The notes below the pieces were generated by a model. The model ran no database searches. It was not told the origin of the DNA and saw only the letters and a list, made by a program, of their open reading frames with translations. Below are positions 35,172 through 45,702 of a DNA stretch of 64,000 bases, piece after piece (position 1 is the stretch's first letter; each line of letters starts with the position of its first letter). Source of the stretch: Pseudomonas sp. St316 (GTDB lineage Bacteria > Pseudomonadota > Gammaproteobacteria > Pseudomonadales > Pseudomonadaceae); NCBI RefSeq assembly GCF_018325905.1, contig NZ_AP021901.1, positions 1,922,001-1,986,000 of the forward strand. The letters run 5' to 3'. The position numbers were made by a program, and so were the translations under genes.

Positions 35172-36305
35172 TCACACAGTCACAGGATGGGTAATGTCGG
35201 GCTTGGGCTGTTCGGCCTTCTTTGCCGCCCGTGCGGCACGCACGGTGTGGAATAGCGACCAACTCAAGAAGCTGATGGTCAGCAAGCCGATAACACGAAA
35301 GACGTCATTGAATGCCAGCACATTGGCTTCACGGCTGGCTGCCTGGCTCAGTTGCGAGATGCCCTGGGCCTGACGTAGAACAGGGTCGGTCTGGGTCGCG
35401 CTGTAGATCTGGTTCTGGATCTGCAACCGCTGAGCCACCACAGGATTGGTCGGGTCGAGATGGCCATTGATCTGGCTCGAATGGAATTTTTCGCGCATCA
35501 CCTGGAAAGAGCCGAAAGCAGCGGGGCCCGCCAACCCACCTATGCTTTGGGTGAGAGAGAACAGCACGGCAAAACTGACCATGTACTGCGGCCCGTTTTT
35601 CAAGGCGCTCATTACGCCAATCAGCATCAGCGGCCCCATGAACATCCCGGCTGCAAACGAGAGCAGTCCCTGGCTGAGGAACATATCGTGTGGACGCGTC
35701 AGATTGGTTGCGTCGGCGTCCATGAAGCTACCCAGGCCTATCAGGACGATGGACGTCAGGATCTGCGGAATCACCGCCTTCTGACTGAACGTCAGAGCGC
35801 TGGTGCACATACCTCCCAGCAAACCTGCAAGCATGACTGCATACAACGAATGCAGTTGGTCTGCGCCCATACCAAGTGTCTGTAGTAGTCCGACGGCGCC
35901 GAAGTTCTGTTCTGAGAGGATGAAGCGCAACATCATTGCGCCCATGGCGAAACGCAAAGTCTCCAATGATCCCAGCCAGCGAGTTTGCAGCAATGGGTTC
36001 TTGCGGTTGTACTCGATGATGAAGGCAGCGGTCAGCAAAATGACCGATGCGAGCAGCGCATACCCCATCCATAGCTGGCTGTTCCACCATTGCACGCGGC
36101 CCTGGGCCAGCACCGCAGCTATCAATGCCAGCCCCGGAGCAAGTAGCGCGAAGGTTACGAAGTCCAGCGATTCAAAGATTTTGATCCGCTCTCCCGGAGG
36201 CAGTTTGAGAACGACGACGGCGGCGAGACTGCACAGCGCCAGGCCTGCTTCAAAGACGTACAGTCGATGCCAGAACAGTGGTCCCTGGAATCCGCTCTCT
36301 ATGGC
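35172..36305 (-). pseudogene. EmrB/DHA2-type MFS pump, 5' end deleted
   Basis: The open frame covers about 378 codons. It keeps the C-terminal two thirds of a 14-helix drug:H+ antiporter: AIESGFQGPLFWHRLYVFEAG, then helices to TISFLSWSLFHTVRAARAAKK. Immediately upstream, at 36306-36308, the frame meets a stop codon and the sequence changes character, so roughly 130-150 residues with the first helices and promoter are gone. The pump operon (MFS, fusion protein, channel) is thus probably inactive unless rescued elsewhere. The break abuts mobile-element debris. Confidence 0.82.
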
Positions 36306-36457
36306 TTAAATCGCCATTCATTAGGACTTGCTGAGGAGGGCGGGCTTCTGTGGGGTGTCGGTGGTTCCGTAGAAGGTTTATGCGGCGTCGACGGCCAAAC
36401 GCCTTGCGTGCATCCCAAGGAAGGGCGGCACTTGTCCCGGAACGCAGAAATGACACG

Positions 36458-36742
36458 ATGGCTGGCTCCTTGCTGGCCTTGGATGTGGTTCTCATTATAA
36501 ATGACAACCAACCGTTGTGTGATGAACTGGTGAGCCGGCTGGAGGAGAAAATTCCAGCGATGGCGAAAGGCACGATTAATGCGGCCTATATCAATACGCT
36601 GGCGGCCGGACTCAGTGTGATGGAAGTCATGAATGGCGTGCTCGTTGATACAACGGCCGATGGTCAGCACAAGGTTATTCGAGTGGCCAAGCCCAAGCAT
36701 AAGATAGCTTCGGGCAGGATTATCAAGGTGCGCCGCTTTTGA
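36458..36742 (+). CDS. Small hypothetical protein
   Basis: An open frame of 94 residues (MAGSLLALDVVLIIND ... GTINAAYINTLAAGLSVMEVMNGVLVDTTADGQHKVIRVAKPKHKIASGRIIKVRRF). The middle part has regular helix-like character and the tail is basic. I do not recognise the family. It sits directly beside the deletion point of the MFS pump. It may be an accessory island gene. No clear ribosome site, so the start is uncertain. Confidence 0.42.
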   Translation: MAGSLLALDVVLIINDNQPLCDELVSRLEEKIPAMAKGTINAAYINTLAAGLSVMEVMNGVLVDTTADGQHKVIRVAKPKHKIASGRIIKVRRF

Positions 36743-36891
36743 TAACGAAAGATTGAGAGGGCCCGTATCTTCACGATGTCGCCGTGCAACACGCGGGAAG
36801 TCTGACACTTCGGCAAGTCCAGCCTTCCTGCTGAGCAGGATAACCGCCAAGCTCGCCGGTGCGTTGGGTCCGCTAATCAGTGCCTGGGCTC

Positions 36892-37086
36892 TCAGCTTAG
36901 CCAAGCCTGTTTGATGTGTCCGGCGTTCTCGCCGATCGTGTGAAGTGCCCCTCGGACGTTGGCGCCAATATCTGTTGTACTTTGGTTTTCTACCTTCAAG
37001 GTCAGTTCCATCACCGCAGCCTCCAGGGCTAGCTTATTTTGATATAGCCGCTCAAGAACATCAGAAAGTGAATATTCGCTGGGCAT
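36892..37086 (-). CDS. Small conserved hypothetical protein
   Basis: A 64-residue protein (MPSEYSLSDVLERLYQN ... NVRGALHTIGENAGHIKQAWLS). The pattern LERLYQNKLALEAAVMEL resembles a small acidic helical protein that I have seen beside integrated elements in Pseudomonas. Function unknown. The longer minus frame to 37455 is not needed and runs antisense through the integrase fragment. Confidence 0.5.
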   Translation of the reverse strand: MPSEYSLSDVLERLYQNKLALEAAVMELTLKVENQSTTDIGANVRGALHTIGENAGHIKQAWLS

Positions 37087-37167
37087 CGTTTTGGCTCCAA
37101 TCGAGGACTCAAGAGCGTAGCAGCGGAAGGGGTGGAAACAAAGTGCGGTTGAATAAGCGAGCGGTAG

Positions 37168-37363
37168 GCGATGCTCGCGCTCTGCGTGATATAGCAAGGG
37201 CGCTGGTCGCGAAGGGTATCGATCCCCGCGATCAGCGGTGCCTTGAGCGCAATGCCAAGCTGTTGAACCGCAAAACACCTCCTGAGCGTCGTAATAGCGT
37301 TGATGTGCTGCAGATCCTCGGCCCTTGGGAGAGGGGCGCGGCACCACCCGAAGATGTTGCCGT
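37168..37363 (+). pseudogene. IntB13-like integrase fragment (first copy)
   Basis: The translation GDARALRDIARALVAKGIDPRDQR ... ERNAKLLNRKTPPERRNSVDVLQILGP matches the integrase piece at 63490-63650 almost residue for residue. It corresponds to the end of the N-terminal arm-binding domain (DUF4102) of P4/ICEclc-type tyrosine recombinases; no catalytic domain follows. It is debris of an integrase and the left member of the direct repeat that brackets the nos-nor block. Confidence 0.72.
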
Positions 37364-37602
37364 CGTGCGCTGGGGTTCAAGCAATGCTGAATCGGGTTAT
37401 GCCAACACCGTCGGTCTACCGTCGCCGGGCTTGAGAACGATCGCCCGTAACACATCTGAATGCTAACTTTGTGCCCATAGACTCACACCTCTACGCCATT
37501 GCACTGACCGATGGCACCGCGTGCTCCCTTAACCCTATCTATGCATCGGGATGAGTGGAGGGCCGGAGAGGTGCATTCTGCCGTCCAGGTTAGCCAGCCA
37601 CA
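37168..37602 (+). repeat. Direct repeat copy 1 (integrase plus RES-gene fragment)
   Basis: 37168-37363 and 37521-37602 match 63490-63758 in the same orientation with scattered substitutions. The matched part includes integrase codons, a GC-rich linker with GGCGCGGCA, and the start of an RES-domain segment (VHSAVQVSQP). This copy has about 157 extra bases (37364-37520) absent from the second copy. The two copies lie about 26.3 kb apart and flank the denitrification genes. Confidence 0.75.
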
Positions 37603-37604
37603 AC

Positions 37605-37814
37605 CGCCGGCTTAGCCGAATCCGATTCGTGACCCCGGCCGAACGCCACCAAGGGTTGGACCGAAAGATCCTGGCGCGGCGTCATGTAGTGTACAAGCAG
37701 GCGAGGGAGAAAAATCCGGAGCGCTGGCCTGGCCAGACACGCAACTGGGAGCCGATAGGCACGGTGCTGCTGAACCCAGACCGGGAGCAGCCAGCTGAGA
37801 AAAGAGCTGCATAA
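37605..37814 (+). mobile_element. IS3-family transposase C-terminal fragment
   Basis: The frame encodes IRFVTPAERHQGLDRKILARRHVVYKQAREKNPERWPGQTRNWEPIGTVLLNPDR, the C-terminus of an IS3-type orfB transposase after the catalytic DDE domain, ending at the TAA 37812-37814. No upstream transposase sequence or inverted repeat is seen; the insertion interrupts the RES-gene fragment just before it. Confidence 0.72.
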
Positions 37815-38410
37815 TTAGACGGTGACGCGACAACTACCTTGAAAAACGCCGGGAATGTGAGCGTGTCGTTAGCTTCCATGCCACAAAATGCTTAGCGTGC
37901 ATGGGGCAGGTTTGGTTTCGCCACGAACATCATCGGTTTTGATCCGTCAGCTTTGACTGGCAATGAGTTATTTCCTAATCGTCTGAATATCGGTCTGATT
38001 CGCTATTTTCGGCATAGTGTCCATCTACGAATTTCTTGCGCACTGCAATTGAGCGGCTAATAGCTTGTAGGAACGAACCGCAAGAAGGGTTTATTTACCG
38101 CCTTAGTCAAAAATGCGATAAAAAATGTTCGAATTAGTGCTTTTGAGTACTCGCGTGTTGTCGTACGAAAGTGACTGTCGCGGGGGCTATAGGTGCTTCT
38201 TTGACGGATGACGCATCTTGCGTGGGTAACCTATTGTTTTGTAAATATTTTTTTTATATTTTTAGGGGAGCGCTGATAATGCGTTGTTTATTAAGCAACA
38301 AACTTGAAATGTTCATGTCTCTAGTCTAAGGTCAAGAAAAACTAGAGTAGAATAGTGCGGTGGAAAAGCGTGTTTTATACTTAATGCAAATTGGATGGCG
38401 CCGTTGTCGC
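37815..38410. other. AT-rich leader region of nosR
   Basis: No gene is seen. Base composition falls sharply compared with the flanks (for example 38230-38270 is almost all A/T). The nosR promoter must lie here. I looked for an FNR/Dnr box (TTGAT-N4-ATCAA) and found no good match; TTGAAATGTTCA at about 38309 is only a loose resemblance. Confidence 0.5.
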
Positions 38411-40600
38411 ATGGATAATTATAAAAAATTCGTCTCCAAATTCGTCTTGCTTTTCAGTCGTTTTGCCGTGCTTATGTGCATATTGCTATGCATTAGTTTT
38501 GTTACCTTGCAAGCTAAGGATTACGGTGGGATGGAGCAGCAGCGCATCAGCGAAGTGTTTGCAGGTAATGTAGATATTTCCGCGCCGGTGGATGAGTTTA
38601 AGGTGCGCGTCGTAAAGTCTGAAGGAAAAATCAAAGGTTACGTATTCCAAAGCCAAGATGTCGTAGATATACCCGCATATTCGGGTAAACCCATTAATAT
38701 GCAGGTCATTCTTGACACTCAAGGCGTAATACTGGATGCATATGTATTGGAGCACCATGAACCAATTCTGTTAATCGGAATTCCAGTGGCGAAGCTCCAC
38801 GCATTTGACGATAAATACAAGGGCATCAAAGCTGATCGACGGGTAGTCGTGGGTCGTTCCAGCGATCCAGAGACGGTGACAGTTGACGGGATCGCCGGAG
38901 CCACAGTAACCGCCATGGTGGTGAATGAAATCATCATGCGTGCGGCACATAAAGTGGCGGTGTCGTTGCAACTGATCGAGGACAACAGCGGCGTTAAGCA
39001 GAAACCTGCTGCCGTGCGTGAAGATTTTTTTAAGCCTGCCACCTGGGAGCAACTGACCGGCAACGGCGCAATCCGCCGGTTAAGCCTAACCCGCGGTCAA
39101 GTCGACGCTGCATTCAAGGGTACTGAGGCCGAGGGGGTTGACAATGCTCCGCCCGGACAGGAAGACGATACTTTCATAGAACTATACACCGCCGATCTGA
39201 ACCCACCCGCCATTGGTCGAAACCTGCTGGGCGATAATCAATATCGCTTCTTGATGCAAGACCTCAAGCCAGGTGAGCACGCCATCGTAGTGCTAGGTCG
39301 TGGCCTCTATTCCTACAAGGGCTCCGGTTATGTGCGAGGAGGAATTTTCGATAGGGTGCAATTGCGTCAGTTCGGCAACATCATCAGCTTTCGCGACATG
39401 GACCATCAACGTTTGTCCGACGTGTTCGCAACGGGCATGCCCGAGTTCAATGAAATGTCCATTTTCATTGTTCGTGAGCCCGTCCGGTTCGATCCAGGAT
39501 CGCCCTGGACCTTGGAATTGCTGGTGCGTCGCCAGACCGGCGCTGTCGGTGGTACCTTCAGCAGCTTCGAACTGCCTTACCAATTGCCAGAACAATACCT
39601 TTTGCGTCCGCCACCCACCGCTCAAGAGCTGGAGGCTATCGAGGTTGCCAATAGACCGACATGGGTCAATATCTGGTATCAGAAAGCCTTTCAGATCGGG
39701 GTTCTTTGCACGGCTCTGGCTGTATTGATGATTATCTTGTTCCTGCAAGATACCTTCACCAAGTACCCGCGTTTTCTCCACTGGTTGCGTCGGGCTTACC
39801 TGATGTTCACCGTCGTGTTCATCGGCTGGTATGCACTGGGGCAGATTTCTGTGGTTAATGTACTGACCTTCGCCCATGCTCTGTTCGATAACTTCCGTTG
39901 GGAATTGTTTCTTACCGACCCGATTGTGTTCATTCTTTGGACGTTCACCGCCGCCAGTATTCTGCTGTGGGGAAGAGGAGTTTTCTGTGGTTGGTTGTGT
40001 CCCTTCGGCGCGTTGCAAGAGTTGATCAACGAAGCCTCCCGCAAGCTGAAGATTCCCCAATATGAGCTGCCTTTTGCATTACATGAGCGCCTATGGGCGG
40101 TGAAGTACATCGTTTTGTTAGTGCTGTTCGGCATCTCGCTTGAGTCGATGACTACCGCCGAGCAATTTGCTGAGGTGGAGCCGTTCAAGACCGCCATCAC
40201 CCTAAAGTTCGACCGCCAATGGTGGTTTGTGGCTTACGCAGGGGGGCTGCTGATCATCAACATTTTTACCCGCAAGATCTATTGCCGCTACGTCTGCCCG
40301 TTGGGCGCTGCATTGGCCATTCCTAGCAAGCTGCGTCTGTTCGACTGGCTTAAACGACGCAAGGAATGCGGCTCGCCCTGCCAACTATGCGCCAAGGAAT
40401 GTGAAATCCAGGCGATTCACCCGGACGGTCATATCAACGTCAACGAGTGTCATTACTGTCTGGATTGCCAGATGACTTACCACAACGAAAACAAATGCCC
40501 GCCGTTGGTGCTCAAGAATAAGCGCAAGACGCGGGACAAACCGGCGCCGGTGCCAGAACACACTGAGTTGATTCCGGTGGTGCAGGTATTCAAGCCATGA
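38411..40600 (+). CDS. nosR: NosR, regulator/electron donor of nitrous-oxide reductase
   Basis: The 729-residue polytopic protein has an N-terminal membrane anchor, a periplasmic FMN-binding domain with DGIAGATVTAMVV (flavin attachment region), several membrane helices, two CxxxCP motifs (GWLCPFGA is one, CRYVCPLGA the other) and a C-terminal double [4Fe-4S] domain (CGSPCQLCAKECE and CHYCLDCQ). NosR passes electrons to NosZ and is needed for its expression. ATG 38411 gives a sensible N-terminus; a GTG at 38360 is also in frame. Codon use near the start is more AT-rich than in flanking genes. A decayed second nosR lies at 55381. Confidence 0.93.
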   Translation: MDNYKKFVSKFVLLFSRFAVLMCILLCISFVTLQAKDYGGMEQQRISEVFAGNVDISAPVDEFKVRVVKSEGKIKGYVFQSQDVVDIPAYSGKPINMQVILDTQGVILDAYVLEHHEPILLIGIPVAKLHAFDDKYKGIKADRRVVVGRSSDPETVTVDGIAGATVTAMVVNEIIMRAAHKVAVSLQLIEDNSGVKQKPAAVREDFFKPATWEQLTGNGAIRRLSLTRGQVDAAFKGTEAEGVDNAPPGQEDDTFIELYTADLNPPAIGRNLLGDNQYRFLMQDLKPGEHAIVVLGRGLYSYKGSGYVRGGIFDRVQLRQFGNIISFRDMDHQRLSDVFATGMPEFNEMSIFIVREPVRFDPGSPWTLELLVRRQTGAVGGTFSSFELPYQLPEQYLLRPPPTAQELEAIEVANRPTWVNIWYQKAFQIGVLCTALAVLMIILFLQDTFTKYPRFLHWLRRAYLMFTVVFIGWYALGQISVVNVLTFAHALFDNFRWELFLTDPIVFILWTFTAASILLWGRGVFCGWLCPFGALQELINEASRKLKIPQYELPFALHERLWAVKYIVLLVLFGISLESMTTAEQFAEVEPFKTAITLKFDRQWWFVAYAGGLLIINIFTRKIYCRYVCPLGAALAIPSKLRLFDWLKRRKECGSPCQLCAKECEIQAIHPDGHINVNECHYCLDCQMTYHNENKCPPLVLKNKRKTRDKPAPVPEHTELIPVVQVFKP

Positions 40601-40665
40601 ATATCTAAGCTGGACGAAACATTGCGATTCTTGTTTTTTCACCCGCATCCAATGGAGCAGCAACC

Positions 40666-42603
40666 ATGACTGACAACAAAACGAATGCTGATCATGAACC
40701 TAAGGAGGCAACGCAGGAATTTAAATCGCCCGGCCTTAGCCGTCGCGGTTTTCTCGGTACCAGTGCGCTTGCCAGCGCTTCGCTAGCCGGTGCATCGGCA
40801 CTTGGCAGCGTGGTCTTCACCCGCGAATCCTGGGCGGCTGCGGCTAAGGATGCGCAGTCGAAAATTCACGTGGCGCCGGGTGAACTGGACCAGTATTACG
40901 GTTTCTGGAGCGGCGGCCATCAGGGCGAAGTGCGGATCATGGGGGTTCCATCGATGCGCGAGTTGTTACGCATACCGGTATTCAACGTCGACTCTGCCAC
41001 CGGTTGGGGGCTGACCAACGAAAGCAAGCGGATACTGGGTGATAGCGCAAGATTCATGAATGGCGATTGCCACCATCCACACTTGTCCATGACTGACGGT
41101 AAGTACGACGGCAAGTACCTGTTCATCAATGACAAGGCCAACTCCCGGATCGCGCGCATTCGCCTAGACATTATGAAGTGCGACAAGATGCTTACTGTGC
41201 CCAACGTACAGGCGATCCATGGCCTACGGCTGCAAAAGGTGCCCCATACTCAGTATGTGTTCGCCAACGCTGAGTTCGTTATTCCGCATCCCAACGACGG
41301 TAGCACCTTCGACTTGCAGGATAAGAACAGCTTCACAATGTTCAACGCTGTCGATGCCGAGAAAATGGAGATGGCCTTCCAGGTGATCGTCGACGGCAAC
41401 CTGGACAACACCGACGCTGACTACACCGGCAAATACGCCGCCAGCACCTGCTACAACTCCGAGAAGGCCTACGACCTGGGCGGTATGATGCGCAACGAGC
41501 GCGACTGGGTGGTGGTGTTCAACATCCCTCGCATCGAAGCGGCGATCAAGGCCGGCAAGTTCATCACCCTGGACGGTTCTAAGGTCCCTGTGGTGGATGG
41601 GCGCAAAAGCGACGGCAAGGATTCTGAATTTACCCGCTATATCCCTGTGCCGAAAAATCCTCATGGGCTCAATACCTCGCCTGACGGCAAATATTTCATC
41701 GCCAACGGCAAGCTCTCGCCTACATGCACAATCATTGCAACTGCCAAGCTCGACGATTTATTTGATGACAAGCTCAAAGACCCACGGGACGTGGTAGTCG
41801 GTGAGCCTGAACTGGGACTGGGGCCGTTGCACACCACCTTCGACGGCCGCGGTAACGCCTATACCACCTTGTTTATCGATAGCCAGGTAGTGAAATGGAA
41901 CATGGAAGAGGCGATCCGCGCCTACAAGGGAGAGAAGGTCAACTACATTAAGCAAAAACTCGACGTGCAGTACCAACCCGGACATAACCACGCGTCGCTG
42001 ACCGAAACCCGTGAGGCCGACGGCCAGTGGCTGGTGGTACTCAGCAAGTTTTCCAAGGATCGCTTTCTGTCGACCGGTCCGCTGCACCCGGAAAACGACC
42101 AGTTGATCGATATTTCCGGTGACGAGATGAAGCTGGTGCACGACGGCCCGGCCTTCGCTGAACCACATGACTGCGTCATGGCCCGTCGAGATCAGATCAA
42201 GACTAAAAAGATCTGGGACCGCAACGATCCGTTTTTTGCAGAAACCGTGGCTATCGCTGCGAAGGACGGAATTAAACTGGAGACTGATAACAAGGTTGTC
42301 CGAGAGGGCACGAAAGTTCGTGTCTATATGACTTCTATGGCCCCTGCCTATGGAATGCAAGAATTTACCGTAAAACAAGGCGATGAGGTTACTGTGACGA
42401 TAACTAATATCGATAAGATTGAGGATGTCTCTCACGGCTTTGTCATGACTAATCATGGTGTAAGTATGGAGATTAGCCCGCAACAAACATCGTCGATAAC
42501 TTTCATTGCTGACAAGCCCGGTCTGCATTGGTACTACTGCAGTTGGTTCTGTCATGCACTGCACATGGAAATGGTTGGGCGTATGAAAGTCGAGCGAGTT
42601 TAA
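40666..42603 (+). CDS. nosZ: Nitrous-oxide reductase
   Basis: The 645-residue periplasmic enzyme has a Tat signal with SRRGFLG at 25-31. A seven-bladed propeller domain follows, with the DCHHPH stretch near residue 128 supplying CuZ histidines. A cupredoxin domain carries the CuA ligands Cys625, Trp627, Cys629, His633 and Met636 (CSWFCHALHMEM). It is a clade I (Tat-exported) NosZ reducing N2O to N2. It follows nosR by 65 bases. The last 360 bases are richer in A/T at third positions than the body of the gene. Confidence 0.96.
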   Translation: MTDNKTNADHEPKEATQEFKSPGLSRRGFLGTSALASASLAGASALGSVVFTRESWAAAAKDAQSKIHVAPGELDQYYGFWSGGHQGEVRIMGVPSMRELLRIPVFNVDSATGWGLTNESKRILGDSARFMNGDCHHPHLSMTDGKYDGKYLFINDKANSRIARIRLDIMKCDKMLTVPNVQAIHGLRLQKVPHTQYVFANAEFVIPHPNDGSTFDLQDKNSFTMFNAVDAEKMEMAFQVIVDGNLDNTDADYTGKYAASTCYNSEKAYDLGGMMRNERDWVVVFNIPRIEAAIKAGKFITLDGSKVPVVDGRKSDGKDSEFTRYIPVPKNPHGLNTSPDGKYFIANGKLSPTCTIIATAKLDDLFDDKLKDPRDVVVGEPELGLGPLHTTFDGRGNAYTTLFIDSQVVKWNMEEAIRAYKGEKVNYIKQKLDVQYQPGHNHASLTETREADGQWLVVLSKFSKDRFLSTGPLHPENDQLIDISGDEMKLVHDGPAFAEPHDCVMARRDQIKTKKIWDRNDPFFAETVAIAAKDGIKLETDNKVVREGTKVRVYMTSMAPAYGMQEFTVKQGDEVTVTITNIDKIEDVSHGFVMTNHGVSMEISPQQTSSITFIADKPGLHWYYCSWFCHALHMEMVGRMKVERV

Positions 42604-42635
42604 CGGCCCCCCGCGCTGCCAAGAAGGAAAATGCA

Positions 42636-43931
42636 GTGTCTAGGCATCTCTTGTTCAAGATGCGATGGGCGTTAACTCTATTTTCATTGATGTTAACGTC
42701 CCTCGCATATTCGTCGCCTCGGCCCATCACTGAATTGTTAATGCATGCAGAGGGCGCCAACCGCTGGAGACTTCCTTTAGGAGAATACAAAGGCCAATTT
42801 ACTATTGAGCAATCTATGCAGATAGTTTGTGATAAAGGTGCGGTCTTTGACGCTGAAGGTGCTGGGAACGCGCTTTTTATCAGTGCGCCCGATGTGCGCG
42901 TCGAAGGCTGTACTTTGCTTAACTGGGGGCGCGATATGACAGCGATGAACGCTGCGATTTTCATCGGCCCTCAAGCGACAGGCGCGATGATACGCAACAA
43001 TACAATGAACGGGCCGGGATTTGGTATATGGGTGGATAGGGCGCATGACGTTAGCCTGATTGACAACGATATTGAAGGCGACCCGAGCATTCGCTCCCAA
43101 GACCGCGGCAATGGGATTCATCTGTATGCCGTGCACGGCGCCAAGGTTATCGGTAATCACGTGCGACAGACCCGGGACGGGATCTACATCGATACCTCGA
43201 ATGGCAACCTGCTGCAGGGCAATACTTTGGAAGACCTGCGCTATGGCGTGCACTACATGTACGCCAACGACAACCAGTTGCTGGGCAATACCACCCGCCG
43301 CACACGCACCGGTTATGCCTTGATGCAGAGCCGCAAGCTGACGGTGATTGGCAATCGCTCCGAGCAGGACGAAGGCTATGGCATCCTCATGAACTACATC
43401 ACCTATTCCGAGCTGCGCGACAACTTCGTCAGCGACGTGCGCAGTGGTTCCGCCGATGGCGGTATGGTCAGCGGTGCCGAAGGCAAGGCGCTGTTCATCT
43501 ACAACTCGCTGTTCAATGTCATCGAACACAACCACTTCGAGCGCAGTGCCGTGGGCATTCACCTCACCGCAGGCTCCGAAGACAACCGTATCGCCGACAA
43601 CGCCTTCGTCGACAACCAGCAGCAGGTCAAATACGTTGCCACCCGCTTGCAGGAGTGGTCGGCCGACGGTCACGGCAATTACTGGAGTGATTACCTGGGC
43701 TGGGATCGCAATAACGATGCGATTGGCGACGTGATCTATGAGCCCAATGACAATGTGGACCGCCTGCTCTGGTTGTACCCGCAGGTCCGTCTGCTGATGA
43801 ATAGCCCGAGCATTCAACTGCTGCGCTGGGTGCAGCAAAGTTTCCCGGTGACCAAGTCGCCAGGGGTCAAGGACAGCTATCCGTTGATGAATCTTCCGAC
43901 CATGCCCCAGACACAGCAGCCGAACTTATGA
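42636..43931 (+). CDS. nosD: NosD, copper-chaperone-linked maturation protein
   Basis: The 431-residue secreted protein (signal [20 protein letters not shown]) is a right-handed beta-helix of CASH-type repeats ([52 protein letters not shown]), as in NosD. With NosF and NosY it forms the complex needed to build the CuZ centre. GTG 42636 with AAGGAAA is the likely start. The first 500 bases are AT-rich and the remainder GC-rich, a mosaic also seen at the end of nosZ. It overlaps nosF by four bases. Confidence 0.93.
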   Translation: MSRHLLFKMRWALTLFSLMLTSLAYSSPRPITELLMHAEGANRWRLPLGEYKGQFTIEQSMQIVCDKGAVFDAEGAGNALFISAPDVRVEGCTLLNWGRDMTAMNAAIFIGPQATGAMIRNNTMNGPGFGIWVDRAHDVSLIDNDIEGDPSIRSQDRGNGIHLYAVHGAKVIGNHVRQTRDGIYIDTSNGNLLQGNTLEDLRYGVHYMYANDNQLLGNTTRRTRTGYALMQSRKLTVIGNRSEQDEGYGILMNYITYSELRDNFVSDVRSGSADGGMVSGAEGKALFIYNSLFNVIEHNHFERSAVGIHLTAGSEDNRIADNAFVDNQQQVKYVATRLQEWSADGHGNYWSDYLGWDRNNDAIGDVIYEPNDNVDRLLWLYPQVRLLMNSPSIQLLRWVQQSFPVTKSPGVKDSYPLMNLPTMPQTQQPNL

Positions 43932-44851
43932 ACGCAGTCGACATTGAAGGGGTTAGCCAGCGCTACGGCAGCATGACCGTGCTGCACGATCTGACCCTGA
44001 GTCTGGGCGAAGGCGAGGTGCTGGGCTTGTTTGGCCACAACGGTGCGGGCAAGACCACGGTGATGAAATTGATCCTTGGCCTGCTCAAGGCCAGCGCCGG
44101 CCAGGTGCACGTACTGGGCTGCCGACCCGCACAAGCCGACGTGCGTCGCCAACTCGGTTACCTGCCGGAAAACGTGACGTTCTACCCACAACTCAGTGGT
44201 CGCGAGACCCTGCGCTATTTCGCCCGCCTCAAGGGCGCCGCGTTGACACAAGTGGACGAGCTACTGGAGCAGGTCGGTCTTGCCGGCGCCGCAGACCGTC
44301 GGGTGAAAACCTACTCCAAAGGCATGCGCCAGCGTCTAGGGCTGGCCCAGGCGGTTCTCGGTGAACCTCGCCTGTTGCTGTTGGACGAACCCACGGTGGG
44401 TCTTGACCCTATCGCCACCCAAGAACTTTACCTGTTGATCGACCGTCTGCGCCAACAGGGCGCGAGCATCATCCTCTGTTCCCATGTGTTGGCAGGTGTC
44501 GAAGTGCATATCAACCGTGCGGCCATCCTGGCCAATGGCTGCTTACAGGCGATCGGGAGTCTGTCCAGACTGCGAGAAGACGCCGACTTGCCGGCGCGAA
44601 TCCGGGCCAGTGGTCTTTGCCGACGCGAGCAATGGTTGCAGCGCTGGAATGCCGCCGGGCACACCGCCACAGCGGTGGGCGGCAACGGGATCGAGGTGAT
44701 GGCCGTCAATGGCTACAAAGTTGATCTACTGCGCCAGTTGTTCCACGAGGATCAACCGCAGGACATCGAGATACTGCAACCGTCCCTTGAGGACCTTTAC
44801 GGCTATTACATGAGCCATGCAAGCGCCGCCACTGAAGGCACTCATTCATGA
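43928..44851 (+). CDS. nosF: NosF, ABC-type ATPase
   Basis: This 307-residue ATP-binding protein has Walker [10 protein letters not shown] at 38-46, signature [13 protein letters not shown] and Walker [14 protein letters not shown]. It powers the NosDFY complex. Start and stop codons overlap nosD and nosY by four bases each, so translation is coupled. Confidence 0.95.
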   Translation: MNAVDIEGVSQRYGSMTVLHDLTLSLGEGEVLGLFGHNGAGKTTVMKLILGLLKASAGQVHVLGCRPAQADVRRQLGYLPENVTFYPQLSGRETLRYFARLKGAALTQVDELLEQVGLAGAADRRVKTYSKGMRQRLGLAQAVLGEPRLLLLDEPTVGLDPIATQELYLLIDRLRQQGASIILCSHVLAGVEVHINRAAILANGCLQAIGSLSRLREDADLPARIRASGLCRREQWLQRWNAAGHTATAVGGNGIEVMAVNGYKVDLLRQLFHEDQPQDIEILQPSLEDLYGYYMSHASAATEGTHS

Positions 44852-45678
44852 CGCAGATTTGGAATATCGCCGCCAAGGAGTTCAGCGACGGCCTGCGTAA
44901 CCGCTGGCTGCTGGCAATCAGTCTGTTGTTCGCCGTTCTGGCGGTGGGGATCGCCTGGCTTGGCGCGGCGGCCTCCGGGCAAGTGGGCTTTACCTCGATT
45001 CCGGCAACCATTGCCAGCCTCGCCAGCCTGGCGACGTTCCTGATGCCATTGATTGCGCTGCTGCTGGCCTACGATGCCATTGTCGGGGAGGAGGAGGGTG
45101 GCACGCTGATGCTGCTGCTGACCTACCCGCTGGGTCGTGGCCAGATCCTGTTGGGCAAGTTTGTCGGTCATGGCCTGATTCTGGCCTTGGCCACCCTGAT
45201 TGGATTTGGTTGCGCCGCAGTGGCCATCGCCTTGCTGGTCGATGACGTCGAGTTGGGGCTGCTGCTCTGGGCGTTCGGTCGCTTCATGGTGTCTTCCACG
45301 CTACTGGGTTGGGTCTTCGTGGCGCTGGCTTATGTCTTGAGCAGCAAGGCCAGCGAGAAATCCAGCGCCGCCGGGATGGCATTGGGCGTGTGGTTTCTCT
45401 TCGTATTGGTATTCGACCTGGCACTGTTGGCGTTGCTCGTGCTCAGCAAGGGCCGGTTCAACCCGGACCTCTTACCGTGGCTTCTGCTGCTCAACCCCAC
45501 CGATATCTATCGCCTGATCAATCTCTCTGGTTTCGAGGGCAGCGGTAATGCCATCGGTCTCATGGCATTGAGCAGTGATTTACCGGTGTCGATTTCGGTG
45601 CTCTGGCTCTGCTTGTTGCTCTGGGTCGGCGCTTTGCTGTTGCTGGCTTATTGGATGTTTCGCCGTCGGCTGACTTGA
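44848..45678 (+). CDS. nosY: NosY, ABC-type membrane subunit
   Basis: The 276-residue protein has six membrane segments and the ABC-2 family start [18 protein letters not shown]. The cytoplasmic loop [31 protein letters not shown] would contact NosF. It is the membrane part of NosDFY. Confidence 0.95.
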   Translation: MTQIWNIAAKEFSDGLRNRWLLAISLLFAVLAVGIAWLGAAASGQVGFTSIPATIASLASLATFLMPLIALLLAYDAIVGEEEGGTLMLLLTYPLGRGQILLGKFVGHGLILALATLIGFGCAAVAIALLVDDVELGLLLWAFGRFMVSSTLLGWVFVALAYVLSSKASEKSSAAGMALGVWFLFVLVFDLALLALLVLSKGRFNPDLLPWLLLLNPTDIYRLINLSGFEGSGNAIGLMALSSDLPVSISVLWLCLLLWVGALLLLAYWMFRRRLT

Positions 45679-45702
45679 TTCATTACGCTCGAGGCTATTG
45701 CG

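Noticed and set aside
36299..36904. Minus frame of 201 residues near the MFS break
   Set aside because: Pro/Ser/Arg-rich and antisense to a better plus-strand frame; crosses the junction of unrelated sequences.
38280..38340. FNR/Dnr box before nosR
   Set aside because: TTGAAATGTTCA lacks the TTGAT-N4-ATCAA spacing; not listed as a site.
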